Source: Bacteroidota bacterium (lineage in GTDB: Bacteria > Bacteroidota > Bacteroidia > Chitinophagales > Chitinophagaceae). From it: DNA of 6,565 nt. The translations under genes were made by a program, and so were the position numbers. Location of the stretch: contig JAEWJV010000144.1 in the NCBI GenBank assembly GCA_023386395.1, positions 1 to 6,565 on the forward strand, given 5' to 3'. The notes beneath the pieces were generated by a model. That model saw only the letters and a list, made by a program, of their open reading frames with translations. It did not search any database and had not been told where the DNA came from. Below, piece by piece: positions 5,972 to 6,565 of the stretch (position 1 is the first letter of the stretch; every line of letters starts with the position of its first letter).

Positions 5972-6565
5972 TTATTTTATCTGCACCTCGGGATTGGGTA
6001 TAAAATTGAGAAAGGAATTGAATTTAAGCAGGTATTTTCTTTTATCGAGTTTATAATAAAAAGCGCCTTTTTTGGAGCCATTCTTTTCCTTGTCTTTTTG
6101 CCTGATGAGCAAACCCGTTGATAAAATTTTCCTGCTGAAATTACCCTTGTCCAAAACTTTATTATAAACGTCTTCGTATAAAGTCTGCAATTGCGGGATA
6201 GTGAATTTTTCAGGCAGCAATTCAAATAATACGGGGTGAAAGGCGGCCTTGTAGCGCAGTTTCTCTTTTGCCATTTCAATCATTTCTTTATGATCGAAAA
6301 TAAGGGAGGGCAATTTTTTAAGTGGAAACCATTCCGCGCTGTAATTATGGCTTATCTGTTCTTCATACTGGTTAATATCGATGAGCGAGAAATAGGCAAC
6401 AGAAACCGTGCGTTCCGTGGGGGCGCGGTCCGGGTCGCCAAAAGCGGCAAGCTGCTCCAGGTAAATATCTGTAAGGCCCGTAAGCTGTTTTAAAATACGT
6501 GCTGCAGCCTGGTGTATATTTTCTTCCGCAGTTACAAATCCGCCCATCAAACTCCATTTTCCTTT
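5972..6565 (-). CDS. Nudix-related transcriptional regulator, NrtR type, degenerate Nudix box (partial, N-terminus outside window)
   Basis: The frame enters from the right edge as KGKWSLMGGFV and gives 197 residues before the TAA at 5974-5972. A TTG at 6550 followed by an ATG at 6547 could look like starts, but KWSLMGG is the normal lead-in to a Nudix box, so both are internal and the true start is outside. The Nudix box (in-window residues 9-31) keeps G9, E15, R23 and G30. The canonical REUxEExGU reads RILKQLTGL, so three glutamates that bind the catalytic metal are replaced by I, Q and L. Hydrolysis is therefore unlikely. Residues about 136-190 form the NrtR-type winged helix: IPQLQTLYEDVYNKVLDKG, NFSRKIL, GLLI, then a lysine-rich loop and GAFYYKLD. 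Known relatives regulate NAD metabolism (NrtR) or arabinose use (AraR of Bacteroides), sensing ADP-ribose or a sugar through the dead Nudix fold. The ligand and targets here are unknown. Confidence 0.87.
   Translation of the reverse strand, partial: KGKWSLMGGFVTAEENIHQAAARILKQLTGLTDIYLEQLAAFGDPDRAPTERTVSVAYFSLIDINQYEEQISHNYSAEWFPLKKLPSLIFDHKEMIEMAKEKLRYKAAFHPVLFELLPEKFTIPQLQTLYEDVYNKVLDKGNFSRKILSTGLLIRQKDKEKNGSKKGAFYYKLDKRKYLLKFNSFLNFIPNPEVQIK

Noticed and set aside
6545..6550. TTG/ATG codons at 6550 and 6547 as the start of the Nudix-related gene
   Set aside because: The frame is open to the window edge and the upstream residues KGKWS are part of the conserved lead-in to the Nudix box, so the real start is outside the window.
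1..6565. tRNA, rRNA, riboswitch, CRISPR array, insertion sequence or attachment site
   Set aside because: No cloverleaf, regularly spaced repeat, transposase frame or terminal inverted repeat was seen; the gaps between genes are all under 140 bases.

Overview
The window looks like chromosomal DNA from a member of the Bacteroidota, most likely the Chitinophagaceae or a near relative (inference). The signs are A+T-rich DNA, start codons without a Shine-Dalgarno sequence, a candidate promoter of the Bacteroidota TTTG / TAnnTTTG type, and gene families typical of that phylum. No RNA gene, CRISPR array, transposase or phage gene is visible.

Layout. At the left edge (1-319, minus) is the N-terminal part of an AhpD-like, peroxidase-related protein of the carboxymuconolactone decarboxylase family. 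A 136-base divergent promoter region separates it from the main gene (456-3788, plus). That gene encodes an 1110-residue lipoprotein with a ThuA domain, a PQQ-type sugar dehydrogenase beta-propeller, a PKD domain, a class I cytochrome c and a C-terminal CBM6-like carbohydrate-binding module. A 121-base convergent gap (3789-3909) follows. It holds a small hairpin and a long, nearly perfect inverted repeat built from CACGAAG units.

The right half is all on the minus strand. In transcription order it holds a Nudix-related (NrtR-type) regulator whose 5' end lies outside the window (5972-6565), an AraC-family regulator (5101-5856), and a TetX-like FAD-dependent monooxygenase (3910-5070). Only 30 bases separate the AraC gene from the monooxygenase gene, so these two are probably one transcript. 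The 115-base gap upstream of the AraC gene carries helically phased direct repeats and a weak promoter match.

How they may work together (inference). The large lipoprotein could bind a polysaccharide at the cell envelope, oxidise a sugar with PQQ, and pass electrons to its own heme. The NrtR-type regulator has lost its Nudix catalytic glutamates and probably senses a nucleotide or sugar-derived ligand. The AraC/monooxygenase pair resembles a small inducible oxidation or detoxification unit. The most unusual item is the five-module redox lipoprotein. The other genes belong to known families, with informative changes at key residues.
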